From Apostichopus japonicus (Eukaryota > Echinodermata > Holothuroidea > Aspidochirotida > Stichopodidae), in assembly GCF_037975245.1 (NCBI RefSeq), contig NC_092564.1, forward strand, positions 24,984,484-25,048,483: 64,000 bases of DNA. The letters run 5' to 3'. How positions within the stretch are numbered: position 1 is the stretch's first letter; the number at the start of each line of letters is the position of its first letter. Shown here piece after piece: positions 25,001 to 35,396 of the stretch. The notes under the pieces are model-generated. The model saw nothing but the letters and a program-made list of their open reading frames with translations. It searched no databases and was not told where the DNA came from. A program made the translations under genes and the position numbers.

Positions 25001-28000
25001 TGAATGTCACATGACATGGAATACCAGCTCATGACAGAAGACATATTGAATTGCCACATTATCTATGATCAGTAATGCTTGATTGAGGGTGTCCTATCTA
25101 CTACGTGACTTAAAGGGAGGAAGGAGGGGGAGTAGCGGGAGTAGGAGATTTTTGCCTGCTTAAGTTTTTCCACCCACTCCCCAGAACCACTGAATCACCT
25201 ACTGAATGCAGAAAAGAGGGGGTTGGTAGGGGTAGGAGGTGGTTCCCTGCTTAAGTTTTAACACCCACTGGCCCCCAGAATCATCAAATCACCTGCTGAA
25301 TGCAGGGAGGGGGAGTAGTGGGGGTAGGAGATTTTTGCCTGCTTAAGTTTTTATACCCACTGGCCCCCAGAGTCATCAAATCAACTGCTGATTGCAGGAA
25401 GGGGGGAGTAGTGGGGTAGGATATTTTTGCCTGCTTAAGTTTTTATATCCACTGGCCCCCAGAGTCATAAAAACACCTGTTGCATGCAGAATACAAAATG
25501 TAAACAGGGGAAAGGTATTTACTTTGGAGTGACAAAGATGAAGGAAATTACTATATTAAACTTTGCTAGAGAAAGTTGATACATAAATAATCAATTTACA
25601 GCTGAAAGGACATCAAACATAGGTGGTAGGATGTGTGCGTTCTGAGAGAACATATGACTAGAAGGAGAAAGGATGGGGAGAGTGAAGGGGTTAATATAAT
25701 AAAATTCCAGATTAATCGATGACAATATAGCCCAAAGATTATTAACCAACAGAGGTTAACCAATGGAGCAATCTCACAAAATATGAGTTTCCTTCTTTCA
25801 GATTAAGAGGGACCAGTGCAAGGCTTTCTGTGATCAGCTGCAGAAAGATAAAATCAAGGTAAATTTAGTTAATATGGAAATATTTCAGTTTAATTGAATC
25901 ATTGAAATGCTCACTTACAGTTTTGAAGAGATAGTTGAATATTTTAGCCATCAAAATTGATGAAATTCTGTATATTTAATGAAGGAATATATTATCATTT
26001 AATTTCAATATAAGTTAAAGCCTTTGTGACAAAGCATTAAATCTGTTCAATAGAACAAAAAGTGATCAACTTTCTGTCAAATGTCAAATTTCTAACTTAT
26101 GTGTGAGGCAAGAAAAGAGCATTTTAGAAGACATTGTATATGACATATGATCCCTACCATTTTTTGTCTTGAAAATGTCAACTTTGTCACTTTTTCCTTT
26201 TTTTTTTTTCTTTTTTTTTTACTCGAAAAGTTTTTCAACAAATTTAATTCAGTATGTTCACGTTTTTTTGTGCAGCATGCACAAATTGAACCTTCTTTGC
26301 TTTGAGCTTTGAATAAAAATTCTTTTACCTTCCAAATGTTCAATCTAAGATTTTGTATGTTATGACTACATGGGAGATATACAGGAGATGAGAAAAACTT
26401 CACCTAATATTCTCTCTTTTCTCTGACCTTACGACATCTTTTTGGGACAGTCAGTTGCGATTACAGATGCATTAAAACATTAAAATACCTAACTATAAAT
26501 TTCATGAGTTTCTTCTCGTGTTTCTTTTTCGTTTTGTTTTGTTAGCTATGTCACTTGGCTAAGTGTTTCTGGCATCCGAAACTCCCTGTGCAAGTTAGCT
26601 GTTCCGTGTTCCACCCTCCTGATAAAAACAAAGCTACCGGACCGCATGAGACATATATCGAGGGCATTACGGTGGGTTACCTAGAGAATAACTTCAAACG
26701 TCTCGACCAGGCTCATAGAGTACCGTCGGTCCTCATCATGCCCGATGAATACAACCAAGCTGTCAAAAGAGGCTCAGACAACAGCAAGAAGACCGGTGGC
26801 AAAATTAAAAAGCTGTCGTATTATTCAGACAGCCGTTTGGAGCATCACGACCGGCTGTCAGGTGATGCGGTCGAGGATATTACAAGCAAAAGAAGGGGCG
26901 ACTATGCCGTAGAGTTACTGGTGGAGAAGTTGATGTCGTGTGAAGGGGATCTTCCTGGAGGTATGTTTGTGATCAGTAACCTTAAACATCAAAACTATCT
27001 CTCCGAAATAAGGACGAAAGAAAAGTTGGTCACCGCCCAAGACGGTGATCATGACGTCACGGTTATCCATCGTAACTTGGGGGTGATCTTCTTTCAGGTC
27101 AAAGGTTGTCTTTCTAACTCTCGCACGAAAACTCAGCACAAAGCAGTTTTGCTTGCGGTCGAGCAGATCATCAAGGACAAACTTGTATTTTATGAGAGCA
27201 ATCGCGATCTGGAATTTGTCCAAAAGGGTCTCCCGGTCTATGGTTTTGCTGCATTGCCAAACCTACAGTCCAGCGACCTCAAAGGTCTCGATATCTGCGA
27301 CGGCCACTTTCGAAACATCTTGACCGGCAGCGATCTGAGTGATTTGTCCGGCTGGTTGAAGGACAGGGTTACCGCTGACCGACCTGACCAACGCGAGGTC
27401 ATGAACGAGAATGAATATAAACTAATTTGTGGTAGGTACGTTGGGTTGGCGACTGCCGTTTCTCTGCGTACCTACAACGAAGGTGTCATGAAAGTCGGCC
27501 AAATGATGAAGGTAATACATCTCACCCCTCGCCAACTTGACCTGGTGAAAAATAATCACGGCCAATATGTATTCCTTACAGGTGATTATGGAACAGGAAA
27601 AAGTCTGGTGTTAGTGCAAAAGGCCCAAAAGTTGGTCGAGGAAGACGACAATTGCGTCGCCTTTGTGATATCCTGCTCGGATATCGACAACTATCAATTC
27701 TGTAAGTGCGACAGGCCTTACAGGTCCGCCGATCAATTGAAGCGATTCCTCAAGACGGATACGACCAGAATCAAAGTCTTGCAGTTCCGAGATATTTTAT
27801 TGAGAGAGTACAGTCCCGAGGAGGGGGGCAAGAGGCGGGTCTCGTGCGAAGAGTTTTACAACTTCATCCTGAAATACACCTCCGATACTGTAGGAGGAGA
27901 AAGAGATGTTAAAACTCACATCTTCTTGGATGAGGTTTTAACCGCGCTCTTGTTGAAGGAGGGGACGAATACCCTTGAGGCGTGCGGGATCTGGGAAAAT

Positions 28001-28909
28001 ATCGGGTCGGATCTCCCAGAGGGATCGTACTGCTGGATTTCAGTCAGCACTCATTCTTATGTGATGTCTAGGGACTATAGACCAGACAGACTTGTTCCCA
28101 TAATGCCATCGATGTTCGAGTGGCATTACCTGCCATTTATCATGAGGGTCACCGGTCACGTTTGCAATCTGGTGAAGGGCATCGAGGCGCACACCGGGAA
28201 TGGTTTTTTTGAAGAATCGTCCATCGGGCACACATTCATGGGTCCCAAGCCTCTATTGTCCACACTTGCGGTCTGCGAATGCGATGAACCGGGAGACCTT
28301 CCGTGTAATTGCAGTCACACTAGACTCCACAACTGTCTAGAGAAAGTTAAAGAAATATTTAACTTTGTCAATGATGACCTCACCATCATTATTTTCTTCT
28401 TCCACTGCGAGGAGTTTCTCCTTCCTCTGTACCGACAGTTTCAAACTGTCATGCAAGAGACTTTCTCCAAATTTCACGTGAAACTAAAGTGGAACACAAT
28501 GTACGGTTCACAGATCCCACAGGAAGAAGGAGGTGAAGGGGCTAGTGGTGGGCAGAGGGTCATTTCTGTGGTGGACCAACACACATTTATAGGTTGTGAA
28601 AGCCAGAATGTTATGTGCATAGATATGTTTGGGATGCACCAATGGTTTAGCAACGACAGCACCAGCGAATGGTTCACATTCATAGTCAGTCGATGCACAT
28701 CTCAGTACATTCATATCAACTGGCCAGAGGAAGAGGCCAAAGAGCAGTGGTTGAAATTTCTAGATGGTTACGAAGCCTATTGTAAGGCGTCGAGCATAAA
28801 TGCACCCTACGTCATCAACATCACCGACATGATCAAAATGGCACGTGATAGTCCGGGACGTTGTGTTTCCCTCATCAAAGAAAAACAGCTCATGAGAGAA
28901 GTTAATTGA
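16059..28909 (+). CDS. NERD-like nuclease domain plus SF1 helicase-like ATPase, 888 aa, five exons
   Basis: Exons are 16059-16074, 21450-21610, 24083-24151, 25802-25858 and 26546-28909. All have GT-AG signals and matching phases (1, 0, 0, 0). Residues 1-101 are helical and charged (TLIKLRDDRDELDKKWRRTL). Residues about 220-375 resemble a NERD domain: GDYAVELLVEKL, GDHDVTV (Asp271), GVIFFQVKG (Gln285, Lys287). Residues about 420-830 resemble a superfamily-1 helicase core: Q-motif-like LTPRQLDLV, Walker A GDYGTGKS (447-454), Walker B IFLDE (560-564), motif-V-like TFIGCE (781-786) and motif-VI-like VSRC (815-818). A Cys cluster CEC...CNCSH (678-692) could bind metal. I know of no characterised animal protein with this layout. 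In prokaryotes NERD-helicase proteins are linked to DNA metabolism and phage defence, so nucleic-acid processing or innate immunity is an inference. The first exon is the weakest part. Confidence 0.75.
17256..18318. mobile_element. Foldback / long-TIR element in intron 1 of NERD-helicase gene
   Basis: The left arm 17256-17530 (from TGCAGACAGTAATGAAAC to CTTCACACCCTTTAA) recurs inverted as the right arm 17781-18318 with roughly 85-90% identity by eye. The right arm is interrupted by a separate 259-bp insertion (17961-18219). The central spacer of about 250 bp has no recognised coding content. Confidence 0.75.
17961..18219. mobile_element. hAT-like MITE inserted in the right arm of the foldback element
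   Basis: The ends are CAAGGGCATAGGAA (left) and the reverse complement of CAGTGGCGTAGGAA (right), with 8-bp flanks GCTACGGT / GCTAAGGT at 17953-17960 and 18220-18227. CAGTGGCG-type termini plus 8-bp duplications are typical of the hAT superfamily. The uninterrupted left arm of the host foldback shows the matching empty site (GCTGCGGTCAATACCC on the inverted strand). A related copy is at 37339-37551. Confidence 0.75.
18885..19035. repeat. Degenerate GGACTT hexamer-type repeat
   Basis: Repeated CTTGGACTTGGACTTGGACT and ACTCAGACTT phrases over about 150 bp in intron 1 of the NERD-helicase gene. Internal units are irregular. Confidence 0.6.
19656..21370. repeat. 58-bp satellite array, about 29 copies
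   Basis: The unit begins ACTTAGGTATGTACAGTACA and contains AGATATGAATATG, CTTGTGTACACACAC and TAGATGAGAT, about 58 bp in all. Central copies are nearly identical, while copies near 20200-20350 and the right end are more divergent. Each unit contains palindromic TGTACA and GTGTACAC. The array stops about 80 bp before exon 21450-21610 of the NERD-helicase gene. Confidence 0.95.
21450..21610 (+). CDS. Exon 2 of NERD-helicase gene
   Basis: The acceptor TATTCTATTGTCAG precedes the exon and AAAG|GTTTGA follows it. It encodes 54 residues including the split Gly, with a predicted amphipathic helix rich in Lys, Arg, Asp and Glu (LRDDRDELDKKWRRTLLKNW). No named domain was recognised. Confidence 0.75.
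22046..23120. mobile_element. Foldback element with internal GACC-AAATTTTT repeats, intron 2
   Basis: The left end (GCTATAGCG, then GACGTCTCTATGTTC at about 22050-22092) is matched inverted on the right (GAACATAGAGACGTC and CGCTATAACAGC at about 23075-23120). Inside, both arms contain imperfect roughly 20-bp units of TTTTTGTGACC/GGTCACAAAAA type in opposite orientation; GGTCACAAAAATATTGGG at 22981-22999 is the reverse complement of 22164-22185 apart from minor changes. A smaller hAT-like MITE sits in the middle. Confidence 0.7.
22400..22566. mobile_element. Short hAT-like MITE, 167 bp, nested in the foldback element
   Basis: It starts CAGTGGCCTGCGCAA and ends GTGCAGACGCCACTG, whose reverse complement begins CAGTGGCGTCTGCAC. 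It is G-rich inside. The left flank is a poly-G tract, so no target-site duplication can be read. Confidence 0.55.
23268..23332 (+). repeat. Degenerate tRNA-like sequence
   Basis: A weak box-A region (GTGGCAGTAGAAGC) is followed by a good box B (GGTTCGAGCCC) at about 23300. The acceptor ends do not pair. Probably a SINE relic in intron 2. Confidence 0.3.
24083..24151 (+). CDS. Exon 3 of NERD-helicase gene
   Basis: Twenty-three codons between TTTTGCATTTAG and GTACGG, phase 0 at both ends, encoding an acidic segment (DDDIERLEREATTPSAEIQ). Exact multiples of three, both splice signals and lack of stops support it. The function of this segment is unknown. Confidence 0.7.
25121..25490. repeat. 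Tandem repeat, about 90-95 bp unit, four copies
   Basis: Units start near 25121, 25211, 25303 and 25397. Each contains GGGGGAGTAG, TTTTTGCCTGCTTAAGTTTT, CCACTGGCCCCCAGA and CTGAATGCAG. The array lies in intron 3 of the NERD-helicase gene. Confidence 0.88.
25802..25858 (+). CDS. Exon 4 of NERD-helicase gene
   Basis: Nineteen codons between CCTTCTTTCAG and GTAAAT, phase 0 at both ends (IKRDQCKAFCDQLQKDKIK), joining directly to LCHLAKCFWH of the large exon. A short charged helix is predicted. Confidence 0.7.
26546..28909 (+). CDS. Exon 5: main exon with NERD-like and SF1 ATPase domains
   Basis: The acceptor GTTTTGTTAG is at 26536-26545. The open frame runs 787 codons to TGA at 28907-28909. An internal TTG at 26555 opens the frame formally but is not a credible start, because splicing joins this exon in frame to exon 4. 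The exon is much more GC-rich than its flanks and has sustained codon bias, strong evidence for a live gene. It carries all the motifs named in the gene entry: NERD-like at about 26890-27370, Walker A at 27581-27604, Walker B at 27920-27934, motif-V-like at 28583-28600 and motif-VI-like at 28685-28696. Confidence 0.9.
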   Translation, partial: LCHLAKCFWHPKLPVQVSCSVFHPPDKNKATGPHETYIEGITVGYLENNFKRLDQAHRVPSVLIMPDEYNQAVKRGSDNSKKTGGKIKKLSYYSDSRLEHHDRLSGDAVEDITSKRRGDYAVELLVEKLMSCEGDLPGGMFVISNLKHQNYLSEIRTKEKLVTAQDGDHDVTVIHRNLGVIFFQVKGCLSNSRTKTQHKAVLLAVEQIIKDKLVFYESNRDLEFVQKGLPVYGFAALPNLQSSDLKGLDICDGHFRNILTGSDLSDLSGWLKDRVTADRPDQREVMNENEYKLICGRYVGLATAVSLRTYNEGVMKVGQMMKVIHLTPRQLDLVKNNHGQYVFLTGDYGTGKSLVLVQKAQKLVEEDDNCVAFVISCSDIDNYQFCKCDRPYRSADQLKRFLKTDTTRIKVLQFRDILLREYSPEEGGKRRVSCEEFYNFILKYTSDTVGGERDVKTHIFLDEVLTALLLKEGTNTLEACGIWENIGSDLPEGSYCWISVSTHSYVMSRDYRPDRLVPIMPSMFEWHYLPFIMRVTGHVCNLVKGIEAHTGNGFFEESSIGHTFMGPKPLLSTLAVCECDEPGDLPCNCSHTRLHNCLEKVKEIFNFVNDDLTIIIFFFHCEEFLLPLYRQFQTVMQETFSKFHVKLKWNTMYGSQIPQEEGGEGASGGQRVISVVDQHTFIGCESQNVMCIDMFGMHQWFSNDSTSEWFTFIVSRCTSQYIHINWPEEEAKEQWLKFLDGYEAYCKASSINAPYVINITDMIKMARDSPGRCVSLIKEKQLMREVN

Positions 28910-29435
28910 ATAGGAAACTATACATATATATATATAGCCCCCTGCCCTGCTTCCTGACCAATACTTCTCTACCCAAACATTCCTTAGTGTTAATAGATCC
29001 TTCATTTTTACGTCAGTTTTCACACTAACCAATGACAAGTAGGCTACAAACAACACCTTTTCACCACTGATTGCGGGACCAATGTATCATTAGTATTTTT
29101 TTTTTTTTTTTACCATATGGGTATGTAATAATATTTTGTGATTGGATTAAAATGGATTTATATTTTTATTTGAACTTCACAAGCTGTACCACTTGCCTTT
29201 CACAAACAGTACCACTAGCCTTTTCACAAACAGCACAATGCCAAGAGCAGCTAAGTACCCCATCGTTAGGTCTGAAATAACTTTGTTTTGCTAATTAATC
29301 GGGCAAGAATCTTACATTTGATACTAGCAGATTACTTGCAAGGGTAAGACTAATATATTAGTAACCCATTCCTCCCCCTTCCCCCCATGCCCTGAAGTTG
29401 GCATCAGCAACTTATATTTTTCCCATTGGGACATT

Positions 29436-29441
29436 AATAAA
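29436..29441 (+). terminator. Candidate poly(A) signal for NERD-helicase gene
   Basis: The first canonical AATAAA downstream of the stop codon. Its use cannot be shown without transcript data. Confidence 0.3.
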
Positions 29442-32400
29442 TATTAAAATATCACTGAAATATATTGTTTAACCTTAATTGTTCTGAAACAGTAAGAATA
29501 TTAGTGTAAAATAAAAAAAAATGTCTATGAAAAGGAAAATTTCACAAATCATGAACTGGTTGGCAACGATAACTTATTCCAATCAATGTTTACTGATCAC
29601 AGTTACAAATTTTTATAATCTCTTTTGTTTACTGACTGTTAGTCGAAAAACACAGAACTAGCAGTTATAGATGTGAAATAACATCACCTAACATTATTGG
29701 CTGACTGTATATGTCTGTCGAAAAACAAAAAAATTGCCCTTTACAGTATAATTGAGGAATACCCTGTTGTTATGATGAAAAAACATTATTTAGTATTATC
29801 GATATTTCTCTAATCATTAACATTTTATATAAATGTCATTCAAATGCTTGTTGTATTTTCCTTTGTTTTAATTCTTTTGTAACCAATTAACAAAATTATC
29901 TCCTTTTAGTTGTGTATTGTTGAAAGTTTCTTCCGTTTCATGTTTTAGCAAGATTGTATGTCTTAGGTATTAATATGATGATATTTATTATTATTATGAT
30001 TACATTTTTTGAAAGTTCTGCATGATCTATTGTAAAACATAACATGGAAATATTTGTGGTCTCTTTTCAACGTTTATTGTTATGGTCAACAAAAGTTTGA
30101 AGTTGGTGTTTATTCCTAGTAGTAGTAGTTATAGATAATAAATTACATTGCAACTGATGAGAGGCAAAAAAGATGAGAGAAAACAATAGAAAAGACCAAC
30201 AAAGAGGAAATATGGACCAGTAAGGAACAAAAAAAAATAAGTAAGAAGAATACATAAGAACACTTTCGAGAACAATAAACCTAAGAAACAATAGGAACAA
30301 AAGAACAGAAGAGCAAACGTTAAAGATGACCAAGATGAAACAGTTACAATAGAAGATCAACGGTAGTCATGAAACAATTAGTGAGACGAAAGTCATGAAA
30401 CAATTAGTAAGACAAAAGACATGAAACAATTAGTAAAACAATGAGAAGAGAAGATCAAGAAAAACAAAAGGAGAAAAAAAGGGGGGCAATTTGTAACAAA
30501 GCGCTAAAAAAAAAAGTCAAAGAAAACTGTAACATTAGCTTCTTTAAATGAAATAAATTCATCTTTGATGTTGAGTATTTTATCATGATGAGATTAATAT
30601 AAGTCAAGTTGAAAAGAGAACAATGGATAACAATAAGAGAGACAAAACAGAACTACAGCAAACAAAACCCCCAAAAACAAACAAAAGAACAAAGCAAAGA
30701 AATAGAAAAGTAAACTTAAAAAAACCTCTTTAATTACAAAGTAACATTAAGCAAGCAACAACACTGACAGTAACAAAACATTTATTACAATCATGAAAGA
30801 AGAAAAAACAAAGAAAATAGAGCAACGATAACAAAAGATGTTAAAGACAATAGTCACATAAGTCATTCATGGAATAAAATCATGATATTGAGTAATTTGT
30901 GATGATGACAATGAAGATAACCTTTGTTGAAAATGAGAACAATGGATAACAAAACTAATTGTCTTCCAGTAAGGAAATAGTAATCATATGTTGAAAAACA
31001 GACTCTATCAAAACTTATCACAATGGCGGACGCAGTATTTCTTGGAAGGGGGGGGGGGGTGGGTGGGTATGAAGCTAATGATGAGTATCGTGAAATACAG
31101 AAATTCTACACCCCCTCCCCCCTCCAAATTAGGAAAGTCGGTAAAATAAGGAATTCAAGGTCAAAGCATGTACAATTTTCCCACAATGTCATTCATATCA
31201 TCATGTATCTACTATTGATTGTAATATGAGAAAACTCAGATAGATTGATATATATTGAAATTCATATATTTCAGTGAAGACAGTATTGTTACAGGGATGG
31301 ACAACACCAGTAAAATAACAACAAGTAGTTGATACATATTTTCCTATTTGTCTCTCTTCTGATGAAATATTTATTTTTTCACAGGTTAAAACATTTTACA
31401 CTCTTCTTTGTATTTTAATAGGTTTATAAGAGTATTGTTTTTTTAAATATTTAATATAGATATTAGTTTCCTTTCAAATTAGTTTTCTTTCAAGTATTAG
31501 CATCAATTTCAACAAGTTTTATCTCTTTTCAGAGTAACACAATTATGCGACTATTATATGCCATATATATGTTTCATTAAAACCTTGACTTGGTTGAATT
31601 TACTGTTAGTTTATTTTTTAATGTTTTTTTCTAATCATGACGTTTTTACAAAGCTGTTAAGGTATAATGGGTTCTGAAATTAAAACAAGAAAAAAAAAAT
31701 AAAAAAAAAATAAAAAAACAGTGTGTACTACAGAGCTTATGAAACGAAGCACATCGATTCGACCCTTAGCTTGAAAACGGTTCTGTTTTGGAGAGATAGT
31801 ATATTTGCAGTTTATTAACTTGATTTTGATGAAAGTATTGTGTAATAACGTGTGACGTCATACGATGACTACAACAACAATGGCCTTTTTTTTCCTATAA
31901 GATCGAAAATGACTATGTGACCTTGGAAAGTATCCAAGTTATGTTAATTTATGTTAATTTAACTTAGACCTAGTATTTGCTAATCAATGTTTATATCACC
32001 AATGTTACATTAGGATTTCATTGTGAATGGGATTTAGAATAGGCTATTGCATAAAAAGAAAAAAGAATGAAAAAAAAAAACATGACAGTTTGATGTGTTT
32101 TCCAAAAATGAATCCTCAAATTTAGCGCACAATATACTTTTACAAAGAAAATAACTTAATTTTTTTGTTATGTCTCAGCAAGTTATAAAAGTTATAGCAA
32201 GTTATAAAAACGGGGGTTAGAAATGGAAAATGGAAATGGAATTAGAAATGGAAACGGAAATTTTGCTTCAAAATTCCCAGTCTTTGTGTTAAATAATCGA
32301 TATTTAGATATTAGTTACCTTTACATTTTGTTTGTTTGTGTAATAACAGTTATCATTAATGTTCCTCATGTATCTGTTTCATTTAATATGATAGTTAAAC

Positions 32401-32884
32401 ACTATAGGGATTTTGCTGTTAGATGTTTGCTATTTATATCTTATATTTTACGTGTTCGTTCTAAATCTGTTCGTTTCTCTGACAATTCTAACATTTCTAA
32501 TCCACACACACGCACATATACATTTTTTACACCATTCGACCGAACGTATATGGTCTTCATGATCCGGTTGTATGTACATAACATATTTTGACCCCAGATG
32601 TTTTGTCTAGCTTCATTATGACTGCGTGTGACTCTCCTTCTACCCCTCCCACCCCCACCCACCCAGTATTACTACACCCCTTTTCTCTACCTCCCCCTTC
32701 CTACAGTCCCTATCTCTATTTTCCCTTCGCCTAATAATAGACATTCCAAACAGTGTGACCGCCACCTTATTTAACTTTGGTAAATCATTGTTGTACTAGT
32801 TACTAACTTGAGTTTATTTCGAATATTCTCATTCCATTTGATACCATAAAACACAAGATACCAAACAGTATAAACTTATGTACA

Positions 32885-33455
32885 TTGCCATAAACATACT
32901 TTTTTATCTTTAATTTTCTTTTATATTAAACATACCTTTTTATCTTTAATGTTCTCATGTGTTAAACATACTTTTTTATCTTTAATCTTCTCGTGTGTTA
33001 AACACATTTTTTATCTTTAATGTTATCATGTGTTAAAAAATCTTTTTTTATCTTTATTGTTCTCATATGTTAAACATACCTTTCATCCTTAATGTTCTCA
33101 TATGTTAAACATACTTTTTATCTTTAATCTTCTCGTGTGTTAAACACATTTTTTATCTTTAATGTTATCATGTGTTAAAAAATCTTTTTTTATCTTTATT
33201 GTTCTCATATGTTAAACATACCTTTCATCCTTAATGTTCTCATATGTTAAACATACTTTTTATCTTTAATCTTCTCGTGTGTTAAACACATTTTTTATCT
33301 TTAATGTTATCATGTGTTAAAAAATCTTTTTTATCTTTATTGTTCTCATATGTTAAACATACCTTTCATCCTTAATGTTCTCATATGTTAAACATACTTT
33401 TTATCTTTAATCTTCTCGTGTGTTTAACACATTTTTAATCTTTTAATGTTATCAT
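32885..33455. repeat. Higher-order tandem repeat, about 36-bp subunits in a 145-bp unit
   Basis: Subunits of TTTTTATCTTTAATGTTCTC plus ATATGTTAAACATAC-type sequence vary in a fixed order: CATATG, CATATG, CGTGTG, CATGTG variants of the motif before TTAAA. The set of four repeats about three times (starting near 33055, 33195 and 33340), so evolution proceeded by duplication of blocks rather than single units. Confidence 0.9.
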
Positions 33456-34285
33456 GTGTCTTTTTTTCCCGCTTTGAATTTCACGCTGTTTGTTTTCTCA
33501 CCAACAATATATAATATGCTGATCGTGTTTTCACTTTGCTGCTTTGTTGTTGTTGTTTGTTTACGTATCCGAGCCACCATTGGCGACTTCTCACCTTCCC
33601 CCTCCCCCCACCAACCCCGTTCACGCACCTATCCCTTCCCCCTGTTTCTCCTCTAATGGCCAGTTTGTTACTAATCCTTGTCGCATATGTACATTAAATT
33701 ACATGTTTTAATAAGTAAGAGCTCCATGGTTAAGTTCATAAAATGTTTGTCAAGCTGGGTTCTTTTTAAAATCCTGTTACATATTAATACTCACAAATAT
33801 TCCTGTTGATAATGGTCATATCTCAGATATTCGAGAGCAACATGTGTATTTATGACACTACACTAATTCGGTCTCCTAGGCGGTTAAGCTAAACCATTGG
33901 TTTGTTGACCTTTCTAAAATTTGTTGTAACATTTACACCCGAACAAAATGCTGCCGTATAATACCCATACACCATTGACCCATAGCAGAGTTTCATCATT
34001 AAATACAAGCCCGTGAATAAATACACAGCCCCCTCATTAAATCATACATTAAACCACAGCTATGCATTTGATGAAATGTTTCGAAATTCTTCTTTCCTCT
34101 TCCCCCACAAGAAACATTGTCTCATTTAGCCTATTTGGAATTGAGTTTGAGGGCGGGGGGGGGGGGGTCGATGCAGGTGAGTTGTTGGGTTAACGTTTCA
34201 TTTCGAATATAGTGAGTCAAAAATAAATAAATTAAAACAATTACTTGACACAAGCTGTGTGTAATCAGGGAGTTGTTATGCTTTC

Positions 34286-34467
34286 TAGTCACTTCGCCCA
34301 ACAACCATTTCGCCCAACTGCCATTTCGCCCAACCAGCCTGGTCATTTCGCCCAACCAGCCTGGTCATTTCGCCCAACCAGCATGGTCATTTCGCCCAAC
34401 CATCATAGTCATTTCGCCCAACCAGCATGGTCATTTCGCCCAACCAGCATGGTCATTTCGCCCAACC
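34286..34467. repeat. Left 22-bp array (TTTCGCCCAACC core)
   Basis: Head-to-tail units with a variable middle (AGCCTGGTCA, AGCATGGTCA, ATCATAGTCA). The open frames here (SFRPTS-type) come from the repeat. Confidence 0.9.
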
Positions 34468-35239
34468 ATATTTTTACTAATATTCAGTCAGAATAATATT
34501 ACTTTTTCTATTCCACTAGTTCAATTTGATTTTTTGGGGGGTTAGGTTACTTCGTAATAGGTAAATAAAAAAGTGAGGTCCGCTCGATATCGATCGGCGT
34601 CTGAGCAGTTATTTCGGGTATAATGGGAGGATTACACTACTTTAGGCGTTTACGCATACAATGGTTATATTATTATACAAACACAGGGGAATCGGTCTTC
34701 ATAAAAACCTATCAAACCTAACCCTTTAAACACTGATCCATCCTACCGTGACTAACAATTCCCGAACGTTTCCTTATTAAATTTAAAAAAAAATATATAA
34801 AACCCGTCCGTAATATGTAGTATTATTTTTAATCAATGTAACCACTTTATCAATGTAACCACATATGTAATCATATATGAAGGCCTAATCAATTTAACCA
34901 CGACTTCAAGTTTCCTTAATACTCGGTTCGTATCCCGTAACGTTAACAATTCCCGACCGTTTACTATCAAACCTAACCCCTAAAACACTGATCCATCCTC
35001 AAGATTTCTTAATATTCGGTTCGTATCCTGTAACGTTAAAAATTCCCGAACGTTTCCTTACTAAAGTTATACAAAGTAAAGGACTTCAAGTTTCCTTAAT
35101 ATTACTTAATATTCGAACGTTTACTATCAAACCTAACCCCTAACACACTGATCGATCCTCAAGTTTCCTTAATATTCGGTTCGTATCCTGTAACGTTAAC
35201 AATTCCCGAACGCTTCCTTTTGAAGTATCATATTTAATC

Positions 35240-35396
35240 AAGGTTGGGCGAAATGACCAGGCTGGTTGGGCGAAATGACCAGGCTGGTTGGGCGAAATGA
35301 CCAGACTGGTTGGGCGAAATGACCAGGCTGGTTGGGCGAAATGGTAAGGTTGGGCGAAATGGCAGTTGGGCGAAATGGTTGTTGGGCGAAGTGTCC
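35240..35396. repeat. Right 22-bp array, inverted relative to the left array
   Basis: GGTTGGGCGAAATGACCAGG-type units, reverse complement of the left array, followed by the same terminal unit order as at the left end. Fewer and more uniform copies than the left array. Confidence 0.9.

Larger units (their letters stand above)
28910..34258. other. 3' UTR of NERD-helicase gene and intergenic DNA, no gene recognised
   Basis: AT-rich sequence with no convincing exon. A candidate poly(A) signal AATAAA is at 29436-29441, about 530 bp after the stop. From about 30100 to 30930 the plus strand is very A-rich, with three 25-bp copies of GTCATGAAACAATTAGT-type sequence at about 30367-30440. A G-run near 31050 follows AATGGCGGACGCAGTA, an element-end-like motif. 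The ATCTTTAATGTT array is at 32885-33455. Confidence 0.55.

Noticed and set aside
26555-26557. TTG as start of the NERD-helicase protein
   Set aside because: The reading frame continues upstream to an acceptor at 26544-26545 and joins in phase to four earlier exons; a non-AUG start is unnecessary.
32223-32591. Open frame starting with Asn/Gly-rich repeats (ENGNGIRNGNGN)
   Set aside because: Low-complexity start followed by AT-rich random-looking sequence; no domain, no splice context.
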